Shown here piece by piece: positions 25,773-38,199 of a stretch of DNA of 64,000 bases. The notes under the pieces were generated by a model. The model did not search any database. It had not been told where the DNA came from and saw only the letters and a list, made by a program, of their open reading frames with translations. Both the position numbers and the translations under genes were made by a program. Numbering within the stretch: the first letter of the stretch is position 1; each line of letters begins with the position of its first letter. Origin of the DNA: Megascapheus bottae (taxonomy: Eukaryota > Chordata > Mammalia > Rodentia > Geomyidae); contig JANJXV010000129.1 in NCBI GenBank assembly GCA_024803745.1, positions 2,627,823-2,691,822 on the forward strand, written 5' to 3'.

Positions 25773-27255
25773 AAGTCACAGAATGGAGGTGTGTGAAGTC
25801 CCAGATTGGAAGTGTGTGAAGTCAAAACGGAGGTGTGTGAAGTCACAGAATGGAGGTGTGTGAAGTCACAGAATGGAGGTGTCTGAAGTCAAAAAGGTGG
25901 TGTGTGAATTCACAGAATGGAGGTGTGTGAAGTCATAGAATGGAGTTGTGTGAAATCATAGAATGGAGGTATCTGAAGTCAGAATGAAGGTGTGTGAAGT
26001 CACAGAATTGAGCTGTATGAAGTCACAGAATGGAGGTGTGTGAAGTCAGAATGGAGGTGTGTGAAGTCACAGAATGGAGGTGTGTGAAGTCACAGAATGG
26101 ATGTTTGTGAAGTAAGAATGAAGGTGTTTGAAGTCATAGAGTGGAGGTGTGTGAAGTCACAGAATGGAGGTGTGTGAAGTCATAGAATGGAGGTGTGTGA
26201 AGTCATAGAATTGAGGTGTGTGAAGTCATAGAATGGAGGTCTGTGAAGTCATAAAATGGAGGTGTGTGAACTCATAGAATGGAGGTGTGTGAAGTCAAAA
26301 TGGAGTTGTGTGAAGTCATAGAATGGTGTTTTTCGATGTCAACGAATGGAGGTGTGTGAAGTCATAGAATGGAGGTGTGTGAAGTCAGATTGGAGGTGTG
26401 TGAAATCACAGAATGGAGGTGTGTGAAGCCACAGAATGGAGGTGTGTGAAGTCATAGAATGGAAGTGTGTGAAATCATTGAATTGAGGTGTGTGAAGTCA
26501 CAGAATTTAGGTGTGTGAAGTCAGAATGGAGGTGTGTGAAGTCAGAATGGAGGTGAGTGAAGTCATAGAATGGAGGTGTGTGAAGTCATAGAATGGAGGT
26601 CTGTGAACTCAGAATGGAGGTTTGTGAAGTCATAGCATGGAGGTGTGTGAAGTCACAGAATGGAGGTGTGTGAAGTCATAGAATGGACGTGTGTGAAGTC
26701 ATAAAATGGAGGTGTGTGAATTCATAGAATGGAGGTGTGTGAAGTCACAATGGAGTTGTGTGAAGTCATAGAATGGTTCTTTTTGATGTCAACGAATGGA
26801 GGTGTGTGAAGTCATAGAATGGAGGTGAGTGAAGTCAGATTGGAGGTGTGTGAAATCAGAGAATGGGGGTGTGTCAACTCAGAAATGAGGTGTGTGAAGT
26901 TATAGAATGGAGGTGTGTGAAGTCATAGAATGGAAGTTTGTGAAATCATAGAATGGAGGTGTGTGAAGTCAAAGAATTGAGGTGTGTGAAGTCAGAATGG
27001 AGGTGTGTGAAGTCATAATGGAGGTGTGTGAAGTCATAGAATGGAAGTGTGTGAAGTCATATAATGGAGGTCTGTGAACTCAGAATGGTGGTTTGTGAAG
27101 TCATAGAATGGAGGTGTGTGAACTCAGAATGGAGGTGTGTGAAGTCACAGAATGGAGGTGTGTGAAGTCATAGAATGGAGGTGTGTGAATTCATAGAATG
27201 GAGGTGTGTGAAGTCATAGGATCGAGGTGTGAGAAGTCACAGAATGGAGGTGTGT

Positions 27256-30200
27256 GAAGTCACAGAATGGAGGTGTGTGAACTCAGAATGGAGGTGTGTG
27301 AAGTCACAGAATGGAGGTGTGTGAACTCAGAATGGAGGTGTGTGAAGCCACAGAATGGAGGTGTGTGAAGTCACAGAATGGAAGTGTGTGAAGTCATAGA
27401 ATGGAGGTGTGTGAAGGAAGAATGGAGGGGTGTGAAGTCACAGAATGGAGGTGTGTGAATTCAGAATGGAGGTGTGTGAAATTACAGAATGGAGGTTTGT
27501 GAAGTCATAGAATGGAGGTGTGTGAAGTCAGAGAATTTATGTTTCTGAAGTAAGAATGAAGGTGTGTGAAGTCATAGAATGGAGGTGTGTGAAGTCAAAT
27601 TGGAGGTGTGTGAACTCATAGAATGGAGGTGTGTGAAGTCATGGAATGGAGGTGTGTGAAGTCAAAGAATGGATGTGTGTGAAGTGAAACAATAGAGGTG
27701 TGTGAAGTCACAGAATGGAGGTGTGTGAAGTCACAGAATGGAAGTGTGTGAAGTCAAAAAGGTGGTGTGTGAAGTCACAGAATGGAGGTGTGTGAAGTCA
27801 CAGAATGGAGGTGTGTGAAGTCAAAACGGAGGTGTGTGAAGTCACAGAATGGAGGTGTGAAGTCACAGAATGGAGGTGTGTGAAGTCAAAAAGGTGGTGT
27901 GTGAAGTCACAGAATGGAGGTGTGTGAAGTCATAGAATGGAGGTGTGTGAAATCATAGAATGGAGGTGTGTGAAGTCAGAATGGAGGTGTGTGAAGTCAC
28001 CGAATGGAGGTGTGTGAAGTCACAGAATGGATGTTTGTGAAGTAAGAATGAAGGTGTTTGAAGTCATAGAGTGGAGGTGTGCGAAGTCACAGAATGGAGG
28101 TGTGTGAAGTCAGATTGGAGGTGTGTGAAATCACAGAATGGAGGTGTGTGAAGTCATAGAATGGAGGTGTGTGAAGTCATAAAATGGAGGTGTATGAACT
28201 CATAGAATGGAGGTGTGTGAAGTCAAAATGGAGTTGTGTGAAGTCATAGCATGGTGTTTTTTGATATCAACGAATGGAGGTGTGTGAAGTCATACAATGG
28301 AGGTGTGTGAAGTCAGATTGGACGTGTGTGAAATCACAGAATGGAGGTGTGTGAAGTCACAGAATGGAGGTGTGTAAACTCAGAATGTAGTAGTGTGACG
28401 CCACAGAATGGAGGTGTGTGAAGTCATAGAATGGAAGTGTGTGAAATCATAGAATGGAGGTGTGTGAAGTCACAGAATTAAGGTGAGTGAAGTCAGAATG
28501 GAGGTGTGTGAAGTCAGAATGGAGGTGAGTGAAGTCATAGAATGGAGGTGTGTGAAGTCATAGAATGGAGGTCTGTGAACTCAGAATGGAGGTTTGTGAA
28601 GTCATAGAATGGAGGTGTGTGAACTCAGAATGGAGGTGTGTGAAGTCACAGAATGGAGGTGTGTGAAGTCATAGAATGGAGGTTTGTGAACTCACAGAAT
28701 GGAGGTGTGTTAATTCATAGAATGGAGGTGTGTGAAGTCATAGGATCGAGGTGTGTGAAGTCACAGAATGGAGGTGTGTGAAGTCACAGAATGGAGGTGT
28801 GTGAAGTCACAGAATGGAGGTGTGTGAACTCAGAATGTAGGTGTGTGAAGCCACAGAATGGAGGTGTGTGAAGTCATAGAATGGAAGTGTGTGAAGTCGT
28901 AGAAAGGAGGTGTGTGAACTCAGAATGGAGGTGTGTGAAGTCACAGAAAGGAGGTTTGTGAAGTCATAGAATGGAGGTGTGTGAAGTCAGAGAATGGATG
29001 TTTCTGAAGTAAGAATGAAGGTGTGTGAAGTCATAGAATGGAGATGTGTGAAGTCAAATTGGAGGTGTGTGAACTCATAGAATGGAGGTGTGTGAACTCA
29101 CAGAATGGAGGTTTGTGAAGTCATGGAATGGCGGTGTTTGAAGTCAAAGAATGGAGGTGTGTGAAGTGAAACAATAGAGGTGTGTGAAGTCATAGAATGG
29201 AGGTCTGTGAACTCAGAATGGAGGTTTGTGAAGTCATAGAATGGAGGTGTGTGAACTCAGAATGGAGGTGTGTGAAGTCACAGAATGGAGGTGTGTGAAG
29301 TCATAGAATGGAGGTTTGTGAACTCACAGAATGGAGGTGTGTTAATTCATAGAATGGAGGTGTGTGAAGACATAGGATCGAGGTGTGTGAAGTCACAGAA
29401 TGGAGGTGTGTGAAGTCACAGAATGGAGGTGTGTGAAGTCACAGAATGGAGGTGTGTGAACTCAGAATGTAGGTGTGTGAAGCCACAGAATGGAGGTGTG
29501 TGAAGTCATAGAATGGAAGTGTGTGAAGTCGTAGAAAGGAGGTGTGTGAACTCAGAATGGAGGTGTGTGAAGTCACAGAATGGAGGTTTGTGAAGTCATA
29601 GAATGGAGGTGTGTGAAGTCAGAGAATGGATGTTTCTGAAGTAAGAATGAAGGTGTGTGAAGTCATAGAATGGAGATGTGTGAAGTCAAATTGGAGGTGT
29701 GTGAACTCAAAGAATGGAGGTGTGTGAACTCATAGAATGGAGGTTTGTGAAGTCATGGAATGGCGGTGTTTGAAGTCAAAGAATGGAGGTGTGTGAAGTG
29801 AAACAATAGAGGTGTGTGAAGTCACAGAATGGAGGTGTGTGAAATCCCAGATTGGAAGTGTGTGAAGTCAAAACGGAGGTGTGTGAAGTCACAGAATGGA
29901 GGTGTGTGAAGTCACAGAATGGAGGTGTCTGAAGTCAAAAAGGTGGTGTGTGAATTCACAGAATGGAGGTGTGTGAAGTCATAGAATGGAGTTGTGTGAA
30001 ATCATAGAATGGAGGTATGTGAAGTCAGAATGAAGGTGTGTGAAGTCACAGAATTGAGCTGTATGAAGTCACAGAATGGAGGTGTGTGAAGTCAGAATGG
30101 AGGTGTGTGAAGTCACAGAATGGAGGTGTGTGAAGTCACAGAATGGATGTTTGTGAAGTAAGAATGAAGGTGTTTGAAGTCATAGAGTGGAGGTGTGTGA

Positions 30201-31330
30201 AGTCACAGATTGGAGGTGTGTGAAGTCATAGAATGGAGGTGTGTGAAGTCATAGAATTGAGGTGTGTGAAGTCATAGAATGGAGGTCTGTGAAGTCATAA
30301 AATGGAGGTGTGTGAACTCATAGAATGGAGGTGTGTGAAGTCAAAATGGAGTTGTGTGAAGTCATAGAATGGTGTTTTTCGATGTCAACGAATGGAGGTG
30401 TGTGAAGTCATAGAATGGAGGTGTGTGAAGTCAGATTGGAGGTGTGTGAAATCACAGAATGGAGATGTGTGAAGCCACAGAATGGAGGTGTGTGAAGTCA
30501 TAGAATGGAAGTGTGTGAAATCATTGAATTGAGGTGTGTGAAGTCACAGAATTTAGGTGTGTGAAGTCAGAATGGAGGTGTGTGAAGTCAGAATGGAGGT
30601 GAGTGAAGTCATAGAATGGAGGTGTGTGAAGTCATAGAATGGAGGTCTGTGAACTCAGAATGGAGGTTTGTGAAGTCATAGCATGGAGGTGTGTGAAGTC
30701 ACAGAATGGAGGTGTGTGAAGTCATAGAATGGACGTGTGTGAAGTCATAAAATGGAGGTGTGTGAATTCATAGAATGGAGGTGTGTGAAGTCACAATGGA
30801 GTTGTGTGAAGTCATAGAATGGTTCTTTTTGATGTCAACGAATGGAGGTGTGTGAAGTCATAGAATGGAGGTGAGTGAAGTCAGATTGGAGGTGTGTGAA
30901 ATCAGAGAATGGGGGTGTGTCAACTCAGAAATGAGGTGTGTGAAGTTATAGAATGGAGGTGTGTGAAGTCATAGAATGGAAGTTTGTGAAATCATAGAAT
31001 GGAGGTGTGTGAAGTCAAAGAATTGAGGTGTGTGAAGTCAGAATGGAGGTGTGTGAAGTCATAATGGAGGTGTGTGAAGTCATAGAATGGAAGTGTGTGA
31101 AGTCATATAATGGAGGTCTGTGAACTCAGAATGGTGGTTTGTGAAGTCATAGAATGGAGGTGTGTGAACTCAGAATGGAGGTGTGTGAAGTCACAGAATG
31201 GAGGTGTGTGAAGTCATAGAATGGAGGTGTGTGAATTCATAGAATGGAGGTGTGTGAAGTCATAGGATCGAGGTGTGAGAAGTCACAGAATGGAGGTGTG
31301 TGAAGTCACAGAATGGAGGTGTGTGAAGTC
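27256..31330. repeat. 4,046-bp higher-order repeat, copy 2
   Basis: This is the tandem partner of the preceding unit, with the same landmark order and spacing, including the nested 632-bp duplication at about 28.55-29.8 kb. At its end, about 44 bp present near 27,290 are missing near 31,330. The following 300 bp still resemble 27.35-27.6 kb but with scattered differences. An example is GAGAATGGATG at about 31,535 where the matching region has GAGAATTTATG. Confidence 0.85.
28555..29818. repeat. 632-bp nested duplication, second pair
   Basis: Two tandem blocks of about 632 bp (about 28,555-29,186 and 29,187-29,818) reproduce the pair at 24.5-25.8 kb within the second 4,046-bp unit. Private changes, such as GTCACAGAAAGG near 28,945, show that the copies have since drifted. 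Confidence 0.75.
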
Positions 31331-32039
31331 AGAATGGAGGTGTGTGAAGCCACAGAATGGAGGTGTGTTAAGTCATAGAATGGAAGTGTGTGAAGTCATA
31401 GAATGGAGGTGTGTGAAGGAAGAATGGAGGTGTGTGAAGTCACAGAATGGAGGTGTGTGAATTCAGAATGGAGGTGTGTGAAATTACAGAATGGAGGTTT
31501 GTGAAGTCATAGAATGGAGGTGTGTGAAGTCAGAGAATGGATGTTTCTGAAGTAAGAATGAAGGTGTGTGAAGTCATAGAATGGAGGTGTGTGAAGTCAA
31601 ATTGGAGGTGTGTGAACTCATAGAATCTAGGTGTGTGAATTCATAGAATGGAGGTGTGTGAAGTCATGGAATGGAGGTGTGTGAAGTCAAAGAATGGAGG
31701 TGTGTGAAGTGAAACAATAGAGGTGTGTGAAGTCACAGAATTGAGGTGTGTGAAGTCACAGAATGGAAGTGTGTGAAGTCAAAAGGGAGGTGTGTGAAGT
31801 CACAGAATGGAGGTGTGAAGTCACAGAATGGAGGTGTGTGAAGTCAGAATGAAGGTGTGTGAAGTCACAGAATTGAGGTGTATGAAGTCACAGAATGGAG
31901 GTATGTGAAGTCAGAATGAAGGTGTGTGAAGTCACAGAATGGAGGTGTGTGAAGTCACAGAATGGATGTTTGTGAAGTAAGAATGAAGGTGTTTGAAGTC
32001 ATAGAGTGGAGGTGTGTGAAGTCACAGAATAGAGGTGTG
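31331..32039. repeat. Satellite stretch linking two HOR blocks
   Basis: These are ordinary 21/23-bp monomers, partly matching the end of the 4,046-bp unit and then a segment with GAATCTAGG (about 31,625) and clipped GGAGGTGTGAAGTC (about 31,810) monomers. No large tandem copy of this stretch was found in the window. A plus-strand open frame at 31,275-31,460 (MRSHRMEVCEV type) is repeat translation and not a gene. Confidence 0.6.
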
Positions 32040-33654
32040 TGAAGTGAGATTGGAGGTGTGTGATATCACAGAATGGAGGTGTGTGAAGTCATAGAATGGA
32101 GGTGTGTGAAGTCATAAATGGAGGTGTGTGAACTCATAGAATGGAGGTGTGTGAAGTCAAAATGGAGTTGTGTGAAGTCATAGAATGGTGTTTTTTGATG
32201 TCAACGAATGGAGATGTGTGAAGTCATAGAATGGAGGTGTGTGAAGTCAGATTGGAGGTGTGCGAAATCACAGAATGGAGGTGTGTGAAGTCACAGAATG
32301 GAGGTGTGTAAACTCAGAATGTAGGTGTGTGAAGCCACAGAATGGAGGTGTGTGAAGTCATAGAATGGAAGTGTGTGAAATCATGGAATTGAGGTGTGTG
32401 AAGTCACCGAATTGAGGTGTGTGAAGTCAGAATGGAGGTGTGTGAAGTCAGAATGGAGGTGAGTGAAGTCATAGAATGGAGGTGTGTGAAGTCATAGAAT
32501 GGAGGTCTGTGAACTCAGTATGGAGGTTTGTGAAGTCATAGAATGGAGGTGTGTGAACTCAGAATGGAGGTGTGTGAAGTCACAGAATGGAGGTGTGTGA
32601 AGTCATAGAATGGAGGTTTGTGAACTCACAGAATGGAGGTGTGTTAATTCATAGAATGGAGGTGTGTGAAGTCATAGGATCGAGGTGTGTGAAGTCACAG
32701 AATGGAGGTCTTTGAAGTCACAGAAAGGAGGTGTGTGAAGTCACAGAATGGAGGTGTGTGAACTCAGAATGTAGGTGTTTGAAGCCACAGAATGGAGGTG
32801 TGTGAAGTCATAGAATGGAAGTGTGTGAAGTCATAGAAAGGAGGTGTGTGAACTCAGAATGGAGGTGTGTGAACTCACAGAATGGAGGTTTGTGAAGTCA
32901 TAGTATGGAGGTGTGTGAAGTGAGAGAATGTATGTTTCTGAAGTAAGAATGAAGGTGTGTGAAGTCATAGAATGGAGATGTGTGAAGTCAAATTGGAGGT
33001 GTGTGAACTCATAGAATGGAGGTGTGTGGACTCATAGAATGGAGGTGTGTGAAGTGAAACAACAGAGGTGTGTGAAGTCACAGAATGGAGGTGTGTGAAG
33101 TCACAGATTGGAAGTGTGTGAAGTCAAAACGGAGGTGTGTGAAGTCACAGAATGGAGGTGTGTGAAGTCACAGAATGGAGGTGTGTGAATTCAGAATGGA
33201 GGTGTGTGAAGTCACAGAATGGAGGTTTGTGAAGTCATAGAATGGAGGTGTGTGAAGTCAGAGAATGGATGTTTCTGAAGTAAGAATGAAGGTGTGTGAA
33301 GTCATAGAATGGAGGTGTGTGAAGTCAAATTGGAGGTGTGTGAACTCATAGAATGGAGGTGTGTGAAGTCATGGAATGGAGGTGTGTGAAGTCAAAGAAT
33401 GGATGTGTGTGAAGTGAAACAATAGAGGTGTGTGAAGTCACAGAATGGAGGTGTGTGAAGTCACAGAATGGAAGTGTGTGAAGTCAAAAAGGTGGTGTGT
33501 GAAGTCACAGAATGGAGGTGTGTGAAGTCACAGAATGGAGGTGTGTGAAGTCAAAACGGAGGTGTGTGAAGTCACAGAATGGAGGTGTGAAGTCACAGAA
33601 TGGAGGTGTGTGAAGTCAAAAACGTGGTGTGTGAAGTCACAGAATGGAGGTGTG
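32040..33654. repeat. 1,615-bp higher-order repeat, copy 1
   Basis: It starts with a GTGAGATTGGAGG then GTGATATCACAG pair of monomers. The TTTTTTGATGTC landmark (32,191/33,806) and a GAACTCAGTATGG monomer (about 32,511/34,126) recur at exactly +1,615. The block includes an inner region at about 33.18-33.65 kb that resembles the end of the 4,046-bp unit (GTCAAAACGG, clipped GGAGGTGTGAAGTC). That mixture suggests a chimeric unit. Confidence 0.8.
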
Positions 33655-34245
33655 TGAAGTGAGATTGGAGGTGTGTGATATCACAGAATGGAGGTGTGTG
33701 AAGTCATAGAATGGAGGTGTGTGAAGTCATAAGTGGAGGTGTGTGAACTCATAGAATGGAGGTGTGTGAAGTCAAAATGGAGTTGTGTGAAGTCATAGAA
33801 TGGTGTTTTTTGATGTCAACGAATGGAGATATGTGAAGTCATAGAATGGAGGTGTGTGAAGTCAGATTGGAGGTGTGCGAAATCACAGAATGGAGGTGTG
33901 TGAAGTCACAGAATGGAGGTGTGTAAACTCAGAATGTAGGTGTGTGAAGCCACAGAATGGAGGTGTGTGAAGTCATAGAATGGAAGTGTGTAAAATCATG
34001 GAATTGAGGTGTGTGAAGTCACCGAATTGAGGTGTGTGAAGTCAGAATGGAGGTGTGTGAAGTCAGAATGGAGGTGAGTGAAGTCATAGAATGGAGGTGT
34101 GTGAAGTCATAGAATGGAGGTCTGTGAACTCAGTATGGAGGTTTGTGAAGTCACAGAATGGAGGTGTGTGAAGTCATAGAATGGAGGTTTGTGAACTCAC
34201 AGAATGGAGGTGTGTTAATTCATAGAATGGAGGTGTGTGAAGTCA
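33655..34245. repeat. 1,615-bp higher-order repeat, copy 2 (partial)
   Basis: This follows the preceding unit from its GTGAGATTGG start through the TTTTTTGATGTC landmark. Differences include GTCATAAGTGG for GTCATAAATGG (about 33,728), GAGATATGTG for GAGATGTGTG, and loss of about 44 bp near 34,150. It then passes into the 605-bp pair. Confidence 0.75.
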
Positions 34246-34850
34246 TAGGATCGAGGTGTGTGAAGTCACAGAATGGAGGTCTGTGAAGTCACAGAAAGGA
34301 GGTGTGTGAAGTCACAGAATGGAGGTGTGTGAACTCAGAATGTAGGTGTTTGAAGCCACAGAATGGAGGTGTGTGAAGTCATAGAATGGAAGTGTGTGAA
34401 GTCATAGAAAGGAGGTGTGTGAACTCAGAATGGAGGTGTGTGAACTCACAGAATGGAGGTTTGTGAAGTCATAGTATAGAGGTGTGTGAAGTGAGAGAAT
34501 GTATGTTTCTGAAGTAAGAATGAAGGTGTGTGAAGTCATAGAATGGAGATGTGTGAAGTCAAATTGGAGGTGTGTGAACTCATAGAATGGAGGTGTGTGA
34601 AGTGAAACAACAGAGGTGTGTGAAGTCACAGAACGGAGGTGTGTGAAGTCACAGATTGGAAGTGTGTGAAGGCAAAACGGAGGTGTGTGAAGTCACAGAA
34701 TGGAGGTGTGTGAATTCATAGAATGGAGCCGTGTGAAGTCAGAATGGAGGTGTGTGAAGTCAGAATGGAGGGGTGTGAAGTCAGAATGGAGGTGTGTGAA
34801 GTCACAGAATGGAGGTGTGTGAAGTCACAGAATGGAGGTGTGTGAAGTCA
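34246..34850. repeat. About 605-bp tandem duplication, copy 1
   Basis: It runs from a GGATCGAGG monomer to the next one. A CTGTGAAGTCACAGAAAGG monomer at 34,281 recurs at 34,886. A rare GGAGCCGTGTGAAG monomer at about 34,726 recurs 628 bp on. The change in offset from 605 to 628 is one 23-bp GTGAACTCATAG monomer missing here. Confidence 0.8.
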
Positions 34851-35478
34851 TAGGATCGAGGTGTGTGAAGTCACAGAATGGAGGTCTGTGAAGTCACAGA
34901 AAGGAGGTGTGTGAAGTCACAGAATGGAGGTGTGTGAACTCAGAATGTAGGTGTTTGAAGCCACAGAATGGAGGTGTGTGAAGTCATAGAATGGAAGTGT
35001 GTGACGTCATAGAAAGGAGGTGTGTGAACTCAGAATGGAGGTGTGTGAACTCACAGAATGGAGGTTTGTGAAGTCATAGTATGGAGGTGTGTGAAGTGAG
35101 AGAATGTATGTTTCTGAAGTAAGAATGAAGGTGTGTGAAGTCATAGAATGGAGATGTGTGAAGTCAAATTGGAGGTGTGTGAACTCATAGAATGGAGGTG
35201 TGTGAACTCATAGAATGGAGGTGTGTGAAGTGAAACAACAGAGGTGTGTGAAGTCACAGAATGGAGGTGTGTGAAGTCACAGATTGGAAGTGTGTGAAGG
35301 CAAAACGGAGGTGTGTGAAGTCACAGAATGGAGGTGTGTGAATTCATAGAATGGAGCCGTGTGAAGTCAGAATGGAGGTGTGTGAAGTCAGAATGGAGGG
35401 GTGTGAAATCAGAATGGAGGTGTGTGAAGTCACAGAATGGAGGTGTGTGAAGTCACAGAATGGAGGTGTGTGAAATCA
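34851..35478. repeat. About 628-bp tandem duplication, copy 2
   Basis: This is the copy of the preceding block with one extra 23-bp monomer. It contains the first perfect TGACGTCA of the window (35,002-35,009), where the previous copy has TGAAGTCA. After it the domain-L landmarks cease. Confidence 0.8.
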
Positions 35479-38199
35479 TAGAATGGAGGTGTGTGAATTC
35501 AGAATGGAGGTGTGTCAAGTCAAAGAATTGAGGTGTGTGAAGTCAGAGAATGGAGGTGTGTGAAGTCAGAATGAAGGTGTGTGAAGTCACAGAAAGGAGG
35601 TGTGTGAAGTCACAGAATGGATGTTTGTGAAGTAAGAATGAAGGTGTTTGAAGTCATAGAATGGAGGTGTGTGAAGTCAAAGAATGGAGGTGTGTGAAGT
35701 CATAGAATGGAGGTGGGTGAAGTCATAGAATTGAGGTGTGGGAAGTCATAGAATGGAGGAGTGTGAAGTCATAGATTGGAGGTGAGTGAAGTCACAGATT
35801 CGAGGTCTGTCATGTCATAGAATGGAGGTGTGTGAAGTCAGAATGGAGGTGTGTGAAATCATAGAATGGAGATGTGTGAACACATAGAATGGAGTTGTGT
35901 GACGTCACAATGGAAGTGTGTGAAGTCATAGAATGGAGGTGTGAGAAGTCACAGAATGGAGGTGTGTGAAGTCATAAAATGAAGGTGTGTGAAGTCAGAA
36001 TGGAGGAGTGTGAAGTCATAGAATGGAGGTGTGTGAAGTCAGAAAGGAGGTGTGTGAACTCATAGAATGGAGGTGTGTGAAGTCACAATGTAGGTGTGTG
36101 AAGTCATAGAATTTAGGTTTGTGAAGTCACAAAATGGAGGTGTGTGAAGTCATAGAATGGAGGTGTGTGAAAACATACAATGGAGGTGTGTGAAGTCAGA
36201 ATGAAGGTGTGTGAAGTCACAGAATTGAAGTGTGTGAAGTCACTGAATGGAGGTGTTTGAAGTTATATATTGGAGTTGTGTGAAGTCAAAATGGATGTTT
36301 GAAGTCATAGAATGGAGGTGTGTGAAGTCGGAGAATGCAGGTGTGTGAAGTCACAGAATGGAGGTGTGTGAACTCAGAATGTAGGTGTGTGAAGCAACAG
36401 AATGGAGGTGTGTGAAGTCATAGAATGGAAGTGTGTGAAGTCATGGATAGGAGGTGTGTGAACTCAGAATGGAGGTGTGTGAAGTCACAGAATGGAGGTT
36501 TGTGAAGTCATAGAATGGAGGTGTGTGAAGTCAGAGAATGGATGTTTCTGAAGTAAGAATGAAGGTTTGTGAAGTCAAAGAATGGAGGTGTGTGAAGTCA
36601 TAGAAGGGACGTGTGTGAATTCACAGAATGGAGGTGTGTGAAGTCAGAATGGAGGTGTGAAGTCATAGAATGGGGTTGGGTGAAGTCATAGAAAGGAGCT
36701 GTGGGAAGCCATAGAATGGAGGTGTGAGAAGTCACAGAATGGAGGTGTGTGAAGTCATAAAATGAAGGTGTGGGAAGTCAGAATGGAGGTGTGTGAAGTC
36801 ACAGAATGGAGGTGTGTGAACTCAGAATGGAGGTGTGCGAAGTCATAGATGGAGGTGTGTGAAGTCATAGTATGGAGGTGTGTGAAATCACAGAATGGAG
36901 TTTTGTGAAGTCACAGAATGGAGCTGTGTGAAGTCAGAACGGAGGTGTGTGAAGTCATAGAATGGAGGTGTGTGAAGTCAGAATGGAGGTGTGTGAACTC
37001 ATAGAATGGAGGTGTGTGAAGTCACAATGTAGGTGTGTGAAGTCATAGAATTTAGGTGTGTGAAGTCACAAAATGGAGGTGTGTGAAGTCATAGAATGGA
37101 GGTGTGTGAAAACATAGAATGGAGGTGTGTGAAGTCAGAATGAAGGTGTGTGAAGTCAGAGAATTGAGGTGTGTGAAGTCAGAATGGAGGTGTGAAGTCA
37201 TAGAAGGGGGTTGGGTGAAGTCATAGAAAGGAGGTGTGGGAAGTCATAGAATGGAGGAGTGTGAAGTCATAGAGTGGAGGTGAGTGAAGTCACAGATTCG
37301 AGGTCTGTGATGTCATAGAATGGAGGTGTGTGAAGTCAGAATGCAGGTGTGTGAAGTCATAGTATGGAGTTGTGACAAATCATAGAATGGAGTTTTGTGA
37401 AATCACATAATGGAGCTGTGTGAAGTTAGAAGGGAGGTGTGTGAAGTCATAGAATGGAGGTGTGTGAAGTGAGAATGGAGGTGTGTGAAATCAAAGAATT
37501 GAGGTGTGTGAAGTCACAATGGAGTTGTGTGAAGTCATAGAATGGAGGTGTGTGAAGTCACAGAATGGAGGAGTATGAAGTCACAGAATGGAGGTGTGTA
37601 AAGTCATAGAATGGAGGTGTGTAAAGTCACAGAATGAAGGTGTGTGAAGTCACAGAATGGAGGTGTGTGAACTCAGAATGGAGGTGGGTGAAGTTACAGA
37701 ATGGAGGTGTGTGAATTCATAGAATGGAGGTGTGTGAAATCATAAAATGGAAGTGTTTGAAGTCACAGAATGGAGGTGTCTGAAGTCAGAATGGAGGTGT
37801 GTGAAGTCATAGAATTGAGGTGTGTGAAGTCACAATGGAGGTGTGTGAACTCATAGAATGGAGGTGTGTGAAATCACAGTGGAGGTGTGTGAAGTCATAG
37901 AATGGAGGTGTGTGAAGTCACAGAATGGAGGTGTGTGAAGTCATAGAATGGAGCAGTGTGAAGTCAGAATGGAGGTGTGTGAACTCAAAGAATGGAGGTG
38001 TGTGAAATCACAGTGGAGGTGTGTGAAGTCACAGAATGGAGGTGTGTGAAGTCATAGAATGGAGGAGTGTGAAGTCAGAATGGAGGTGTGTGAAGTCAGA
38101 ATGGAGGTGTGTGAAGTCACAGAATTGAGGTGTGTGAATTCACAGAATAGAGGTGTGTGAAGTCAGAATGCAGGTGTAAAGTCACAGAAGAGAGGTGTG
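35479..38199. repeat. Irregular satellite stretch between the two HOR domains
   Basis: Monomers remain recognisable but are more varied. Examples are GTGGGAAGTC, GGAGGAGTGTG, GATTCGAGG, GTGAAAACATA, GTTATATATTGG near 36,255 and TGGGGTTGGG near 36,673. Short partial duplications are visible. One is the TCACAATGTAGG, GAATTTAGG, GTCACAAAATGG run at about 36,085 and 37,025. Another is the GGTTGGGTGAAG stretch at about 36,675 and 37,210. I could not define a long tandem unit. No gene or insert is seen. Confidence 0.7.

Larger units (their letters stand above)
23210..27255. repeat. 4,046-bp higher-order repeat, copy 1
   Basis: Three landmarks recur at exactly +4,046: the GATATC-type T-run (24,211/28,257), a GGTGTTTTTCGATG monomer (26,329/30,375) and a GGTTCTTTTTGATG monomer (C at 26,779/30,825). 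The last two variants are not seen elsewhere in the window and define this family. A nested 632-bp duplication lies at about 24.5-25.8 kb. A one-base loss is visible at 23,707-23,720 (GTCAAAAAGTGG against GTCAAAAAGGTGG in the second copy). Confidence 0.86.

Noticed and set aside
31275..31460. Plus-strand open frame of 61 codons (WRCVKSEWRCVK type)
   Set aside because: This is translation of the monomer itself; most monomers carry TGA or TAG in every plus frame, so it is a chance gap in stops.
35900..35907. Individual TGACGTCA as a functional promoter element
   Set aside because: There is no gene, TATA box or initiator nearby, and the site is one base from the ordinary monomer; a single occurrence means little by itself. 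Kept only as a distribution finding.
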